A stretch of DNA of 64,000 nt from Megaustenia siamemsis (taxonomy: Eukaryota; Mollusca; Gastropoda; Stylommatophora; Ariophantidae). The position numbers were made by a program, and so were the translations under genes. Positions 1-9,639 of this stretch are shown here, one piece after another. Numbering within the stretch: the stretch's first letter is position 1; each line of letters begins with the position of its first letter. Under the pieces are notes generated by a model, which had not been told where the DNA came from, made no database searches, and worked only from the letters and a program-made list of their open reading frames with translations. The stretch spans positions 85,017,973 through 85,081,972 of the forward strand of contig JAVIAB010000051.1 of NCBI GenBank assembly GCA_032433765.1. The letters are read 5' to 3'.

Positions 1-335
1 AGTCATCGAATACAACAAAATGTATTGCACCTGGTCATCGGATACAACAAAATGTATTGCACCTAGTCATCGAATACAACAAAATGTATTGCACCTGGTC
101 ATCGGATACAACAAAATGTATTGCACCTAGTCATCGGATACAACAAAATGTGTTGCACCTGGTCATCGGATACAACAAAATGTGTTGCACCTGATCATCG
201 GATACAACAAAATGTTTTGCACCTGATAATCAGATACAACAAAATGTGTTGCACCTGGTCATCGAATACGGCTTGTTCCACAATACATGTTATTGCATTT
301 GGTCATCGGTTAGAAAAGTACTGAACAAGCAACAC
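1..335. repeat. 32-bp minisatellite array
   Basis: About ten tandem copies of a 32-bp unit (core ATCGGATACAACAAAATG, then TTGCACCTGGTC) run from the window edge to about 335, where the copies decay. The array probably continues outside the window. Short reading frames inside it are repeat artefacts. Confidence 0.93.
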
Positions 336-719
336 TGGTTGGTGCGGGTATTCAGTTTAGGCATTATATTCTTGCATCCCTTATAATCTCATTTACCTGG
401 TATTCTCACTTGGGCACACTTCTATATCTTTATTTTGTCACCATCTGTGTTTGTGGGAATAACTTTCAAACACATCCCATCAAACACATGCTTCTGTGTT
501 CTCATTAGTAAAGTTTGAATGTTAGTTAGATTCTATAATAGTAGTCTGTTGTAGTTGTTGATTCAATTGGAGAGGGCATTCTCGTATCCTAATGTATGTG
601 GATGTTACAAATGCATGTACATATTAGCAATCTTAATTTTTAGATAAGTTAGTTTTGAATGTTCAAACATTTGTTTAGCCAAGTTTTAATATTTGAACGT
701 GTACGTATACAAGGGTACT
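336..719. other. No recognised feature
   Basis: AT-rich unique-looking sequence. I see no coding frame, RNA gene or terminal repeat in it. Confidence 0.5.
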
Positions 720-905
720 TCGAAGTTAGATCAGATGTAAGACTGGAGTGCGTACTATCCCCCATCAAGGCAGAGTGATCAAAACACAACGAGCCTTCAA
801 TAAACGTTGCAAGAACACCAAACGCAAAGGTCGACCACGAAAAAAAATCTCCCATAGGCGCTGAAAGGCAAATGAGGAAGGAAAGAAGAGGAAGAAGTAT
901 ATAAG
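720..905 (+). mobile_element. RTE-like LINE 3' end (family B)
   Basis: The plus strand reads like the extreme C-terminal coding end and tail of an RTE-type non-LTR retrotransposon. A basic peptide (KGRPRKK) is followed by a purine-rich tail containing GGCAAATGAGGAAGGAAAG. The same tail occurs on the minus strand near 30640 and 52110 and, diverged, near 56640, so this is a dispersed family. Only the 3' end is present; 5' truncation is normal for LINEs. Confidence 0.6.
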
Positions 906-937
906 GGTATATATGCTAGAATAGGTTTAATGAATGA

Positions 938-1316
938 ATTATCATCATCATCATGTGCCTACCGGTTGGCGTAAGCGATCATGTCCTTCCACAATCTTCT
1001 ATCCAATGCGCATCGTTTTAATTTTGTTGTTGACAGTTTTCCATGCTATGACACCAATATATCTAGTATCTTCTCTTTGTTGTCCGCGATTTCTCTTTCC
1101 TGTAATTTGCCAGTTGTAACCAAGTATTCCAACTTTCCTCTTCTCATGATAAGCCTGAAGAAAGTTGATTGTTTCTTTCTGGTGTTTCTCAGGAGATCCC
1201 TATTCGAGTTGGCCTCTTTGAGAATTTCTTCATTGGTCTTTTTAGCTGTCCAGGGAACTTTCAACATTCGCCTGAGAAATCCGATCTCTGTGGCCTCTAA
1301 TCATCTTTTCATTTGA
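938..1316 (-). mobile_element. RTE-like LINE C-terminal relic (family A)
   Basis: On the minus strand the translation gives the typical RTE-clade C-terminus: WTAKKTNEEILKEA, then an R-x-L-L-x-N-x-R-K-K-Q-S stretch, then MRRGKLEYLVTTGK. The 3' end runs into an (ATC)n/(GAT)n tail at 942-953, a common RTE-type short-repeat tail. Near copies lie at 27935-28400 (minus) and 59385-59892 (plus). The reading frame is broken and there is no upstream RT, so this is a dead 5'-truncated copy. Confidence 0.8.
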
Positions 1317-1419
1317 ATGAAATATAGCGAGATCATGGAATACGTTTACGGAAGTTTAATGTGTGGGAATTTGACCTGAAAGGTTTAGTGAAATGTAATG
1401 GGTCCGGGGAAGGGGGAGA

Positions 1420-2060
1420 TGATAGGATACGATTATTGGAACATAATGTGTGGGGCGATGACAGGAACGATTATTGCAACATAATGTGGTGGGGAGATGA
1501 CGGGAACGATTATTGCAACAATGTGTGGGGAGATGACAGGAACGATTATTGCAACAATGTGTGGGGAGATGACAGGAACGATTATTGCAACAATGTGTGG
1601 GGAGATGACAGGAACGATTATTGCAACAATGTGTGGGGAGATGACAGGAACGATTATTGCAACAATGTGTGGGGAGATGACAGGAACGATTATTGCAACA
1701 TAATATGTGGGGAGATGACAGGAACGACTATTGCAACATAATGTGTGGGGAGATGACAGGAACGATTATTGCAACAATGTGTGGGGAGATGATAGGATAC
1801 GTTTATTGTAGTACAATGTGTGGGGAGATGACAGGAACAATTATTGCAACATAATGTGTGGGGAGATGACAGGAACGATTATTGCAACATAATGTGTGGG
1901 GAGATGACAGGAACGATTATTGCAACAATGTGTGGGGAGATGATAGGATACGTTTATTGTAGTACAATGTGTGGGGAGATGACAGGAACAATTATTGCAA
2001 CATAATGTGTGGGGAGATGACAGGAATGATTATTGCAACATAATGTATAGGGAGATGATA
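1420..2060. repeat. 36/39-bp minisatellite array
   Basis: Around seventeen copies of a unit with core GTGTGGGGAGATGACAGG, then AACGATTATTGCAACA. Most copies are 36 bp and some carry a 3-bp insertion (ATA). A longer variant with GATAGGATACGTTTATTGTA recurs at about 1792 and 1942, suggesting block duplication. The unit length is divisible by three, which leaves open frames that are not genes. Confidence 0.95.
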
Positions 2061-2423
2061 GGAATGGTTTATAGACACGTTTTTATTGTTGCTTTTTTGT
2101 GTATTTTGTGTGATATATTTGTATATGATATATAGTCTTGTAAAGTTTAACGTGTAGACTTTAGTGTGTTTTAGCCAACAGGTAACAACAAAAGCCACGC
2201 GAGACCAATTGGACGTTTGTTGACCCAAATCACATAACCCTTGAACTGTGGCAGTACAGCTTGATCTCATACTAACTGTAATGTTGTCTGTAGAGACAGC
2301 AGCTTGCGATAATTATTGTATGTAAACAAACTGTTCAAGAATACGCGCTTATGATTCTTTTAATAAAGAAACAGTGACAAGTGTAGTTGCGTATGTCTCG
2401 TCTAGACATACAAAGAGATCTCA
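2061..2423 (+). other. Probable 5' leader/promoter region of the GTPase gene
   Basis: Unique AT-rich sequence upstream of the exon at 2424. No clear TATA box is visible. It holds a 14-nt string, AAACAGTGACAAGT (2369-2382), that also occurs in both terminal repeats of the Polinton (4767-4780, and reversed at 18395-18408). The gene start is not defined by the sequence alone. Confidence 0.4.
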
Positions 2424-2654
2424 ATGAAAGACAAAAAGTGCACAGATTTCGTTTTCATGCCTCTAAGAGATGGATCCCGACATCGAGTCAGCGGAGAGGG
2501 CTTCTCAAGGGACAGACTGTCCCCGGTGTCGGAGATGGAAAGCAGCTCATCCACAGGATCGATGACGGAGGTCCGGTCCAAGATTGTTGTCGTCGGATCT
2601 TGTGGATGCGGGAAGACAACCATGATCCAACGTTATGTGCAGTCTACATTTCTT
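2424..2654 (+). CDS. Small GTPase (Ras superfamily, Rho/Rnd-like), first coding exon
   Basis: This open frame of 77 codons ends at a strong splice donor: the codon for Glu (GAG) is followed by GTGAGC at 2655. The last 30 residues carry a GTPase G1/P-loop, KIVVVGSCGCGKTTM (pattern GxxxxGK[ST]), followed by helix 1 and a T-F-L-E end. An exon break just before switch I, after an F-x-E, is typical of Rho-family genes. The roughly 45-residue N-terminal extension is rich in Ser and basic residues; Rnd-type GTPases also have a basic N-terminal extension. The first ATG at 2424 is used here, but in-frame ATGs at 2457, 2535 and 2562 are alternatives. Switch I, WDTxG and NKxD motifs must lie in later exons, which I could not find in this window. 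A Rab- or Ras-like member is possible. Confidence 0.72.
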
Positions 2655-2660
2655 GAGGTG
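2655..2660 (+). promoter_or_regulatory. 5' splice site (donor)
   Basis: GAG|GTGAGC matches the metazoan donor consensus and ends the small-GTPase exon in phase 0. Reading through it gives only a few non-conserved residues before a stop, which supports an intron. Confidence 0.7.
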
Positions 2661-2734
2661 AGCAGTTGGTCATATCTTATTAAATCATATATGTATTAAT
2701 ATGAGTAAAATGTGTTCATATTTCATGTATTATA

Positions 2735-3322
2735 GCTTTCATTTCTCCTAATGTGTCATGTATTCATATTTCATGTTTTATAAAATTCACTCCTCCTAAT
2801 GTCTCTTGTGTTCATATTTCATGTTTTATAGAGTTCACTCCTCCTAATGTCTCATGTGTTCATATTTCTTGTTTTATAGAGTTCACTCCTCCTAATGTCT
2901 CATGTGTTCATATTTCTTGTTTTATAGAGTTCACTCCTCCTAATGTCTCATGTGTTCATATTTCTTGTTTTATAGAGTTCACTCCTCCTAATGTCTCATG
3001 TGTTCATATTTCTTGTTTTATAGAGTTCACTCCTCCTAATGTCTGTTGTGTTCATATTTCATGTTTTATAGAGTTCACTCCTCCTAATGTCTCATGTGTT
3101 CATATTTCTTGTTTTATAGAGTTCACTCCTCCTAATGTCTCATGTGTTCATATTTCTTGTTTTATAGAGTTCACTCCTCCTAATGTCTCATGTGTTCATA
3201 TTTCTTGTTTTATAGAGTTCACTCCTCCTAATGTCTCATGTGTTCATATTTCTTGTTTTATAAAATTCACTCCTCCTAATGTCTCATGTGTTCATATTTC
3301 ATGTCTTATAAAATTCATACCA
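2735..3322. repeat. 48-bp minisatellite in the GTPase intron
   Basis: Twelve copies of a 48-bp unit. Each copy contains CTAATG, a pyrimidine-rich run and TTTTATAG followed by A, so each looks like a weak branch point plus 3' splice site. The unit is 16 codons long, which gives a 198-codon frame of repeated 16-residue peptides; no domain is recognisable and I do not regard it as a protein gene. Confidence 0.95.
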
Positions 3323-3690
3323 GGCAACAGAGGCTGGTTAACACTTTGACTTTGATGTTTCTTGTAACAAATAATTACCACCACCTTTCCTCCTAAAGAC
3401 GTGTATTGATGCTGTTATCTCAGGTATTCAAGAAAAATCTTCCCGCACCTGCCCATTAATGCTTCGAACTTTCCCGATCCTATACGATGATCACAACATA
3501 CAAGCTGAAGCTCTATCCCCCCTGTCTGCGTTAATGTGAGCAAGTTTGATCATATTTCATTGATAGCAACAGTTCTATAAGCGATTTTTTTTTCTTTTGC
3601 CGAAACACGCTCCGGTAAAAGTTAATGTCTTTCACAGCCCAAGAAACAAAGGACTAATGTTAGAGGCAATTGGAATCTAGAATTGTAAGT
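3323..3690. other. Intronic or intergenic, nothing recognised
   Basis: Unique sequence without coding signal, between two tandem arrays. Confidence 0.5.
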
Positions 3691-3691
3691 T

Positions 3692-3918
3692 GTTCATTTT
3701 ATAGTTGTTGGTAACGATTAGTTGTTCATTTTATAGTTGTTGACTAACGATTAGTTGTTCATGTTATAGTTGTTGGTAACGATTAGTTGTTCATGTAATA
3801 GTTGTTGGTAACGATTAGTTGTTCATGTTATAGTTGTTGGTAACGATTAGTTGTTCATGTTATAGTTGTTGGTAACGATTAGTTGTTCATGTTATAGTTG
3901 TTGGTAACGATTATAGAA
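3692..3918. repeat. 32-bp minisatellite
   Basis: Seven copies of a 32-bp unit (GATTAGTTGTTCATGTTATA, then GTTGTTGGTAAC). A G-rich run (3988-4004) and an A/T-rich stretch follow. Confidence 0.93.
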
Positions 3919-4077
3919 ATGTAACGACGAGAGTTACAGGGGCTCGAAGAGTTTTTTTTTAAATATATTTTTTAAAGGATTGGGGGGTGTGGGGGGGGGG
4001 GGGTTGGAAGGAAAAGGGGGTTGTTTTACGGGTTGAGAATATGGTTTGGATCAACTTTTATTTTGAATAATGACACA

Positions 4078-4136
4078 GTTTTTACTGTATATATATTACT
4101 AGGCAGCTTCAACTGTATATATATTATTATCGTGTA
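4078..4136. repeat. Two copies of the TA/GGCAGCTTC minisatellite
   Basis: Two units of the form (TA)n-TTACTAGGCAGCTTCAACTG lie directly against the LINE fragment at 4137. The same unit, with TTATTGGGCAGCTTCTACTG, makes the array at 19548-20212. The LINE plus Polinton therefore appear to sit inside, or beside, one former array. Confidence 0.75.
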
Positions 4137-4367
4137 TACACAGATGGATCAGCACAGAATAGAGTAAAGAATGGAGGAGTAGGTGCATACATAGAGTACC
4201 CAAGATAACAATAGGGATATGAATAAAATAGCAGCAGGGAAATATTGTCACAATTACGATGCAGAAATCCAAGCAATAGAGTTGACAATAGAAAAACTGC
4301 TGAACAGTAATCTTAGCGCACAGCCTGTAGTGTTTTTGACAGATGCAAGATCAGCACTATAGGCATT
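4137..4367 (+). mobile_element. LINE RNase H fragment, left half (interrupted)
   Basis: Translation gives the start of an RNase H domain of a non-LTR retrotransposon: YTDGSAQN with the first catalytic Asp, GGVGAYIE, then, after stops and frameshifts, YDAEIQAIEL with the catalytic Glu and VVFLTDARSAL with the second Asp. The fragment ends at 4367, where the Polinton begins, and continues at 18810. It is decayed, with at least two in-frame stops before the insertion point. Confidence 0.82.
4362..4367. repeat. Polinton target-site duplication, left (GGCATT)
   Basis: GGCATT immediately before the terminal repeat start AGTAGTATAC. It is identical to 18810-18815 on the other side. A 6-bp duplication is the Polinton hallmark. 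Confidence 0.93.
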
Positions 4368-4805
4368 AGTAGTATACAATGTCAATTAGGACCGTGGAAT
4401 GTGCTTCCAGAAGCACCTAAATCCTTATATAAATAGTCTACCCTCACATGGAAGCACATTTTTCCTTATATGAGAGTCTACCCTCACATGGAAGCACATT
4501 TTTTCCTTATATGAGAGTCTACCGTTTTTCCTTATATGAGAGTCTACCCGCCCATTTTTGTTCCGGTCGTGGTGCTCGTGGTGGTGGTGACCTCCCGGTG
4601 ACCTCTCGTGGCGGTGGTGGTGGTGTTGTGGTGACCTGCCGCGGCGGTGGTGAAGGGGCGGTGAAGGGGCGGTGGTGGTATCATAAATCTATTATATTCT
4701 TTGTACTTTCAATGGTTCCGTAACTTTCATAAATCTATTCTTTCTTTATACTCTCATTCAATAAAAAAACAGTGACAAGTTTATTTATTTATTTATTTAT
4801 TGTTT
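4368..4805 (+). repeat. Polinton left terminal inverted repeat
   Basis: About 438 bp that matches the reverse complement of about 18383-18809 almost base for base. Inside it are two to three direct copies of a block with CTTATATGAGAGTCTACCC and TCACATGGAAGCACATT, then a GGTGGT-rich stretch and an AT-rich inner part ending in (TTTA)n. The two ends differ by a few substitutions (for example near 4608 and 4637) and by the number of A and TTTA units. Confidence 0.93.
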
Positions 4806-5216
4806 TATTCGTATATATTGAACAATAGATAATACATGGTTTAGACAAAAATGTATTCTTTAACTAATGTATATTATACACATATTTAATACATAGAAAA
4901 CAAAGTAGTTTATTTACAAGCAGTAATACATGATTTAGACAAAAATGTATTCTTTAACTAATGTACATTATACTCATATTTAATATATAGAAAACAAAGT
5001 AGTTTATTTACAAGCAGTAATACATGATAGTGTTAAATGGATAAAGGGGAGGTGGTCACATCAGAATGGAAGTTTATTGTTTCATTCGTATATATTGAAC
5101 AATCGATAACACATGGTTTAGACAAAAAATGTATTCTTTAACTAATATACATTATACACATATTTAATACATAGAAACCAAAGTAGTTTATTTACAAGCA
5201 GTAATAAATGATAGTG
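4806..5216. repeat. Triplicated 3' flank of the polymerase gene
   Basis: Three tandem, imperfect copies of a 110-180-bp unit (motifs ACATGGTTTAGACAAAAATG, TTTACAAGCAGTAATA) lie at about 4806-4925, 4926-5075 and 5076-5216. The middle copy extends into a duplicate of the last codons of the polymerase gene (GATAAAGGGGAGGTGGTCAC at 5040-5059), so a piece of the gene's 3' end was copied with its flank. Confidence 0.85.
5187..5192 (-). terminator. Poly(A) signal of the polymerase gene
   Basis: AATAAA on the minus strand, about 25 nt past the stop codon at 5217-5219. The same hexamer is repeated in the upstream copies of the flanking duplication. Confidence 0.5.
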
Positions 5217-8200
5217 TTAAATGGATAAAGGGGAGGTGGTCACGTTGTCAGAATGGACCTGACGCTTGATGTAGAAATACGAGAGTGAGTTCCGATGTTG
5301 TGTATATGTGTATACCGACCCCTTGAATGTTTTAAACCCTATGTTTTTACCACCCCCGGCTTGTTTTTTGGTTAGAACCTCTGTGAATGTATCCTTATCT
5401 AAATTGTTGTGACGTTTATTAAGGCCCTTGGTGCTAACTTTAGCATAATCCCCAAAACAGTAATAGGTCTTGCTACACAAGGAAATCATCCCATCCCCCG
5501 AATACTCCAACTTGAACAGACCAGGAGTCCGTTTGTCGTATAACTGTCTGGCCTTACAATCTGAACAGTCATACTTTACGCCCCTGTGTTGAATGAAATC
5601 GGCCCGATGGACTTCGCAAGTCTCTGAAGGGAACCATTTGTCGTACTGTGAGAAAAACTCATCTACCTTATCGGTTTTAACGACCTCTTCTAACGATGAC
5701 TCGCTGAGGGCCAAGTACAGGCTATCGGTATCCATCTCACAGAGTTGAAAGTTGGACCTAGCTACAAACTTATCGAGGAAGTCATAATAAAATTCCAACA
5801 TCCGCAATTTCGCGTACTGGTAGACGAAAAAACCAATCTGCGAAGGAAGATCCCACATGATACCTCTTTTGCCTATCGATACCTCGTACAGGTCCTCACC
5901 AATAGATGTCATGTTTTTAAATCGTGGGTTATTTACCAACTTGGTTGTATCAGCACCCTCTTTAACATAGGAGACGTCCACGTGTTTCGCCATATTCGTC
6001 AAGGTCTTCCCGTAGGCCGAGTTTCCTAAGAGCTTCATCGTGTCGCTTACTATAGATTGACTTGGATCTAAATCACCAGCCCGACGCGCCTCTGTGACCT
6101 TGTCCCCAAACTCCTTAAAGCAACTAATGGGTAGGTACTCTACCACCTGATAAATTTTTGTTACCTCTAGCCCATGCTCTAAATACCACTTTAACAGCGG
6201 TGTGGCCAACAGAATCTTTGTTCCACTATAACTACCCACGAGAGTACGTCTGGGGGTACGTAATAGTTTGTTTTTGGTGGCGTACTCCCGCATAAAGGGA
6301 CCGATATCATCTAGACCTACGTCAACATTTTTAAAGATGGGGGTCATCTCACTAAAATACTCTTTTAACTTATCGGGAACGTGAATGTCGCACTCGACGA
6401 GCCCAAAAAACGACTCGTCTGAGACTGAATCTATAATTGCTTTATCAGTGATTGATTTATATTTACCAAAAGATGGTTTGGAGCCACGTAGGTTCTCAGC
6501 TATAAAGACCTGAATAGCTGGCGTTGTTTTCTTTAACCGTTGCCACTCACACTCCCACATAACGACTACGCGAACACGGTCGAGGCTCTTTAAATAAGCC
6601 GTTATTTCACAGGTTTTCGCATACAAATCAGCCAACTGTATATTATTCACCGGATTGACTTCTCGATCCCTGGTGATGTCACAGTTTGGATGACCGTGAA
6701 AGAGACAGCCATGGAACTGATACACGGTCCTACTGGATTTATCCCACCCATCCACTCTAATCTTGCGCTCACCCAAAGCGATCTCGCGAGCATTAAACTG
6801 GGTTCTCAAATGAACCTGGTTTTGGTGGGCAATCCAAGTCAGATACTCTCTGCACTGACGCGTGTAGTAGTTCATTTTAAGGGGTTTATACCCATCTTCA
6901 GCCTTGCGTATGACCGTATAATCGGTGGGCATCTTTTGCATAAGTGCCCATAGATAAAGGGCGTTGGCATCATAGCCTTTAATGGATTTGACCAGCTTTC
7001 CGCCCCTAATAAAGGTTTTATCTTTCTCGTGGTACCGATGAAAGATAATAGAGGGGCCTCCGACAATATTCTGTCTTATGGTATGATGCAAATCGGCTTC
7101 CTTTTTTGCAATCAGGGAAAACCCCACATCTCTGGAGAGAGTTTTAAATAGATACCTCAGAGTTATTCCGGGGACCGAAATCGCATTCTTAAACATATAG
7201 ATGTCTAATTTCCTATAAAACCAAAACTGTTGTGCTAAGGCCTCTAAGAAGGGGACTACATCTTTGTTGTTATACCAAACTAAAAAGTCCCTAAGGGTCG
7301 TCATTTTATTGTCTTTCCAGACCTTTTTACACAGAGCATACTCCTCCTCGGAAATATTACAATTTTTTAGTTTTGAAAAGAATGCTTCGTATGGGGGTAA
7401 CTCCCTCTCATTCAACTTATTTAAATCTGTTACGTACTCGTAACAGAAAACACCCTTTGTCTCCTCTACTTTATAGGCTGCCAGATATTTACTATAACTA
7501 AACCCAGGGGCTAAATAATTTACTATATCTAAGAATTTTAGATTCTGTGTTGCGAGACACATGACATTATTATTTCGTTTAACTATAAAATTTATTTCAC
7601 CAAGTCGGTTTTCTTCTTCTTCTATCCGCTCCTCCTCAGCATCCTGTATCACACTTTCCTGCTCGTGCTCCTCATCCTCTCCCTCGTCTTCCTGATCGCT
7701 ATCCTCAATGTAGTTGTTACCCTTTCCAGCTGTTTCAGGTACGGAGGCGGCAGCGAAGTAATGTATTAAATACGGCTTTATTAAATTTATGTCGTACTTG
7801 CCCGAGTTGAAACCTATCACTGGGAGCTGCTTCAAGTAAGCTTTTAGACGACCTCTTGGGTCAGATTTCTTCCGATCACGCCTTTGCGCACATCCGGCCA
7901 GCTTTTCAAACAATTCTCTGAAATCCTCTTTTAAAATTTTATACGCCTCCTTCGAGATAGATTTTAGATACTTAATCATTTTATTTACTAATTTCTGAGG
8001 ATCTCCCTCGCTTACAAAACAGACGGGATCTTCAAACCCAGGAACGTTAGACGCCACAGATACAGACAGAGGGACATGTTTTGCTAAAAAATGTGTACTA
8101 GCAGAGGTACCTTTGATGGTGGGCAAGTTGGTATTTTCAAAATAACATTCCATATCAAAGGTGGCCCTAAACGGATACACGAAACCGCCGGGTACATCAA

Positions 8201-9587
8201 TACCCTCTTCCTCTATTACATCCCCAATAGTCTCGCTTGGTGTATAAATTCCACCTCTAAAATAATCTTTAGGTTTACCACCATTACATGTTTGGGCATG
8301 CCTGGTCATCATAGAATAGCAAGCCCATAATTTCCCACACTGTGGACAAGAGAAAGCACTAGCTGCTTTAATAATATTACTAATGTACATGAAATGGTCC
8401 TTGTAAAACAAGACCCGCATAGTATCATCATGTGATCCCCTGCTTCGGAGTTTTGGACAGAGGGCCTCTTCATCATTGAACTCAAATTCATCAATGTTTA
8501 TATTGAAACATTCTTCCAAGTGTGGTAGTTGTTGTAACGTCACACCTGGAAAAGTGTCAACGAAAAGAATGTCCCAGTGCAAGTGCCACTGACTCACGAG
8601 ATGACGAGTAGTCAATTCTAGATTGTCGATATCGCTCCCTTTAAATAACGCCAAACAGCGGAAAAAACAGAGATTGTCATTATAAGAAATAGAACTATAG
8701 TTCCTTTTCTGCAAGGTGTAAATGTACCTATTGTTAGTAATATATGATGGTAATTCCTCTAGGCAGCACCCAATAGGGAAGTCACGTATGTGGAATAAAT
8801 AGAAACTAGTTGATGGAATACTCTCCACCATCCACTTAGTATCAGGTCTGTTGATCATGGCAATGTCTACAGGGTTCTGTTCGTTTAAAGAATCAACGAA
8901 GCTGTTGAAATCTCCAAGATTATTGATTAATTGGGGAAATTCTAGAACAGCCGAGTTGTTGAGGGAAGAGTGGAAAAAACGTAGATCACCGGTGTCCCGG
9001 TGTCTAAGGATCAGGTGGTGACCATAGTTAATTTTGAATCGGGTTGTCTGACTGTCAAATATAGTGTTTAAAAGAGCAGACCAGTCTGTGATAAATGGAC
9101 GTGCTGGTGAATGGAAAAAAGTATAGGTTGAAACTGTCTTGTTGATAGTTGCGTGGGTGTTTATAGCTGCCCAATTTTGCTCATATACAACCCGTACATC
9201 ATCAGGCAGTGTTGCTAATGGGTCATCGTCCTTGAATTTTTTACTTGGAGTTGAATGTTCTGCATCTATCTTTCGTTTGTTTGTTGTAGAAGAGGTCGAG
9301 GGTGAAGCGGGTGATGTTGTTTCAGTCGCTGATTCTGTTGTTGATGGTAAATTAAGTGTTGTATCAGGTACCGATGCTGAAGCTGGTGTTATTGTAGAAT
9401 GTTTTACTCTCATATGTCTGGCTAATGAACTACGTCTTGTATACGTGTGCTGACAAATATTACACACGTATCGTATAAGGCGATGTGCACCTCGATGGTG
9501 CTCCAACAAACTTTTGCGCCATTTAAATAGCTTTGGGCACAATGGACATTGATATTCTTCAGGTGCTGCATCGTTATGAGAAACCAT
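5217..9587 (-). CDS. pPolB: Polinton protein-primed DNA polymerase B
   Basis: This 1456-residue family B polymerase would copy the element's DNA from a protein primer. Two C2H2 zinc fingers lie at residues 14-35 and 42-63, with another Cys/His cluster from Cys414. The 3'-5' exonuclease motifs are visible: FDME (Asp478/Glu480), FNSGKYD (594-599) and YNNKDV (Asp776). Polymerase motif A is GYDANALYL (Asp873), motif B is KLLGNSAYG (Asn1189) and motif C is DTDS (1286-1289). Between A and B, around 956-972, sits QFHGCLFHGHPNC, a nuclease-like insertion (Vsr-like) seen in other Polinton polymerases. An acidic linker occupies about residues 640-670. The frame is intact, with the ATG at 9585-9587. The length is larger than many Polinton polymerases because of the N-terminal zinc-finger region. 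Confidence 0.95.
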   Translation of the reverse strand: MVSHNDAAPEEYQCPLCPKLFKWRKSLLEHHRGAHRLIRYVCNICQHTYTRRSSLARHMRVKHSTITPASASVPDTTLNLPSTTESATETTSPASPSTSSTTNKRKIDAEHSTPSKKFKDDDPLATLPDDVRVVYEQNWAAINTHATINKTVSTYTFFHSPARPFITDWSALLNTIFDSQTTRFKINYGHHLILRHRDTGDLRFFHSSLNNSAVLEFPQLINNLGDFNSFVDSLNEQNPVDIAMINRPDTKWMVESIPSTSFYLFHIRDFPIGCCLEELPSYITNNRYIYTLQKRNYSSISYNDNLCFFRCLALFKGSDIDNLELTTRHLVSQWHLHWDILFVDTFPGVTLQQLPHLEECFNINIDEFEFNDEEALCPKLRSRGSHDDTMRVLFYKDHFMYISNIIKAASAFSCPQCGKLWACYSMMTRHAQTCNGGKPKDYFRGGIYTPSETIGDVIEEEGIDVPGGFVYPFRATFDMECYFENTNLPTIKGTSASTHFLAKHVPLSVSVASNVPGFEDPVCFVSEGDPQKLVNKMIKYLKSISKEAYKILKEDFRELFEKLAGCAQRRDRKKSDPRGRLKAYLKQLPVIGFNSGKYDINLIKPYLIHYFAAASVPETAGKGNNYIEDSDQEDEGEDEEHEQESVIQDAEEERIEEEENRLGEINFIVKRNNNVMCLATQNLKFLDIVNYLAPGFSYSKYLAAYKVEETKGVFCYEYVTDLNKLNERELPPYEAFFSKLKNCNISEEEYALCKKVWKDNKMTTLRDFLVWYNNKDVVPFLEALAQQFWFYRKLDIYMFKNAISVPGITLRYLFKTLSRDVGFSLIAKKEADLHHTIRQNIVGGPSIIFHRYHEKDKTFIRGGKLVKSIKGYDANALYLWALMQKMPTDYTVIRKAEDGYKPLKMNYYTRQCREYLTWIAHQNQVHLRTQFNAREIALGERKIRVDGWDKSSRTVYQFHGCLFHGHPNCDITRDREVNPVNNIQLADLYAKTCEITAYLKSLDRVRVVVMWECEWQRLKKTTPAIQVFIAENLRGSKPSFGKYKSITDKAIIDSVSDESFFGLVECDIHVPDKLKEYFSEMTPIFKNVDVGLDDIGPFMREYATKNKLLRTPRRTLVGSYSGTKILLATPLLKWYLEHGLEVTKIYQVVEYLPISCFKEFGDKVTEARRAGDLDPSQSIVSDTMKLLGNSAYGKTLTNMAKHVDVSYVKEGADTTKLVNNPRFKNMTSIGEDLYEVSIGKRGIMWDLPSQIGFFVYQYAKLRMLEFYYDFLDKFVARSNFQLCEMDTDSLYLALSESSLEEVVKTDKVDEFFSQYDKWFPSETCEVHRADFIQHRGVKYDCSDCKARQLYDKRTPGLFKLEYSGDGMISLCSKTYYCFGDYAKVSTKGLNKRHNNLDKDTFTEVLTKKQAGGGKNIGFKTFKGSVYTYTQHRNSLSYFYIKRQVHSDNVTTSPLSI

Positions 9588-9639
9588 CTGTAGAAAAATA
9601 AATAACCCTTTGTCAATGATACTTTACATATCTAGTTTA

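Noticed and set aside
1361..1741. 126-codon frame with repeated VWGDDRNDYCN peptide
   Set aside because: It is the 36-bp minisatellite in translation; a second frame is open as well.
4448..4723. 91-codon frame in the left terminal repeat (and its mirror at 18454-18729)
   Set aside because: It is Gly/Val/Arg repeat peptide from GGTGGT-rich terminal repeat sequence, with no family resemblance.
5745..9453. Plus-strand frames opposite the polymerase gene
   Set aside because: They are antisense shadows of a gene with all motifs in place on the minus strand.
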